A stretch of DNA of 64,000 bases from Fasciolopsis buskii (Eukaryota > Platyhelminthes > Trematoda > Plagiorchiida > Fasciolidae): positions 169,840 to 233,839 of the forward strand of contig LUCM01000130.1 in assembly GCA_008360955.1 (NCBI GenBank), written 5' to 3'. The first letter of the stretch is position 1. The number at the start of each line of letters is the position of its first letter. A program made the translations under genes and the position numbers. Below the pieces are notes generated by a model that made no database searches, was not told the DNA's origin, and saw nothing but the letters and a program-made list of their open reading frames with translations. Positions 63,991 to 64,000 of the stretch are shown here, piece after piece.

Positions 63991-64000
63991 TGGTGACCCA
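63991..64000 (+). other. Primer-binding site, tRNA-Trp type
   Basis: TGGTGACCCA is complementary to the 3' end of animal tRNA-Trp plus CCA (expected TGGTGACCCC) at 9 of 10 visible bases. The window ends before more can be checked. Confidence 0.6.

Overview
This is eukaryotic DNA: AT-rich, mostly non-coding, with short exons bounded by GT/AG splice sites, simple repeats and many decayed transposable elements. The best guess is a parasitic flatworm, probably a digenean trematode. The reasons are a tRNA-like SINE carrying a hammerhead ribozyme (as in the schistosome Sm-alpha family), RTE- and CR1-like LINEs, and a Ty3/gypsy LTR followed by a tRNA-Trp-type primer site, as in the CsRn1 clade. The species is not identified.

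Region 1 (1-13.5 kb): an assembly gap, then two SINE copies facing each other, one with a near-complete hammerhead ribozyme. Next come a phase-consistent chain of small plus-strand exons (2026-3720) for an unrecognised protein, a possible membrane-protein exon (4771-5024), an RTE 3' fragment (8.4-9.0 kb), and isolated exon-like pieces.

Region 2 (13.5-28.5 kb): few genes. It has a second ribozyme-bearing SINE (19.1-19.4 kb), a protein-like repeat, a decayed SINE (23.8 kb) and a degraded plus-strand RTE fragment (25.2-26.2 kb).

Region 3 (28.5-35.7 kb): the clearest host gene, a minus-strand Tctex1-type dynein light chain (DYNLT5-like) in two coding exons separated by a 6.6 kb intron. A plus-strand exon chain for an unknown protein (29967-30830) lies inside that intron.

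Region 4 (36-51.6 kb): an ACAT microsatellite whose flank is duplicated across a 7-N gap (probable assembly artefact), further protein-like repeat and SINE remnants, a tRNA-Phe-like sequence, an RTE fragment and weak exon candidates.

Region 5 (51.7-64 kb): an element graveyard, almost all on the minus strand. It holds an RTE 3' end with an inverted repeat, a CR1-like LINE, an old RTE copy, a younger and nearly complete RTE copy, the last exon of a COX5B-like gene, another RTE fragment, and a gypsy LTR that interrupts it at the window edge.

No bacterial features (operons, CRISPR arrays, ribosome binding sites) are expected or seen. The most notable content is the ribozyme SINE family, with five copies at different stages of decay.
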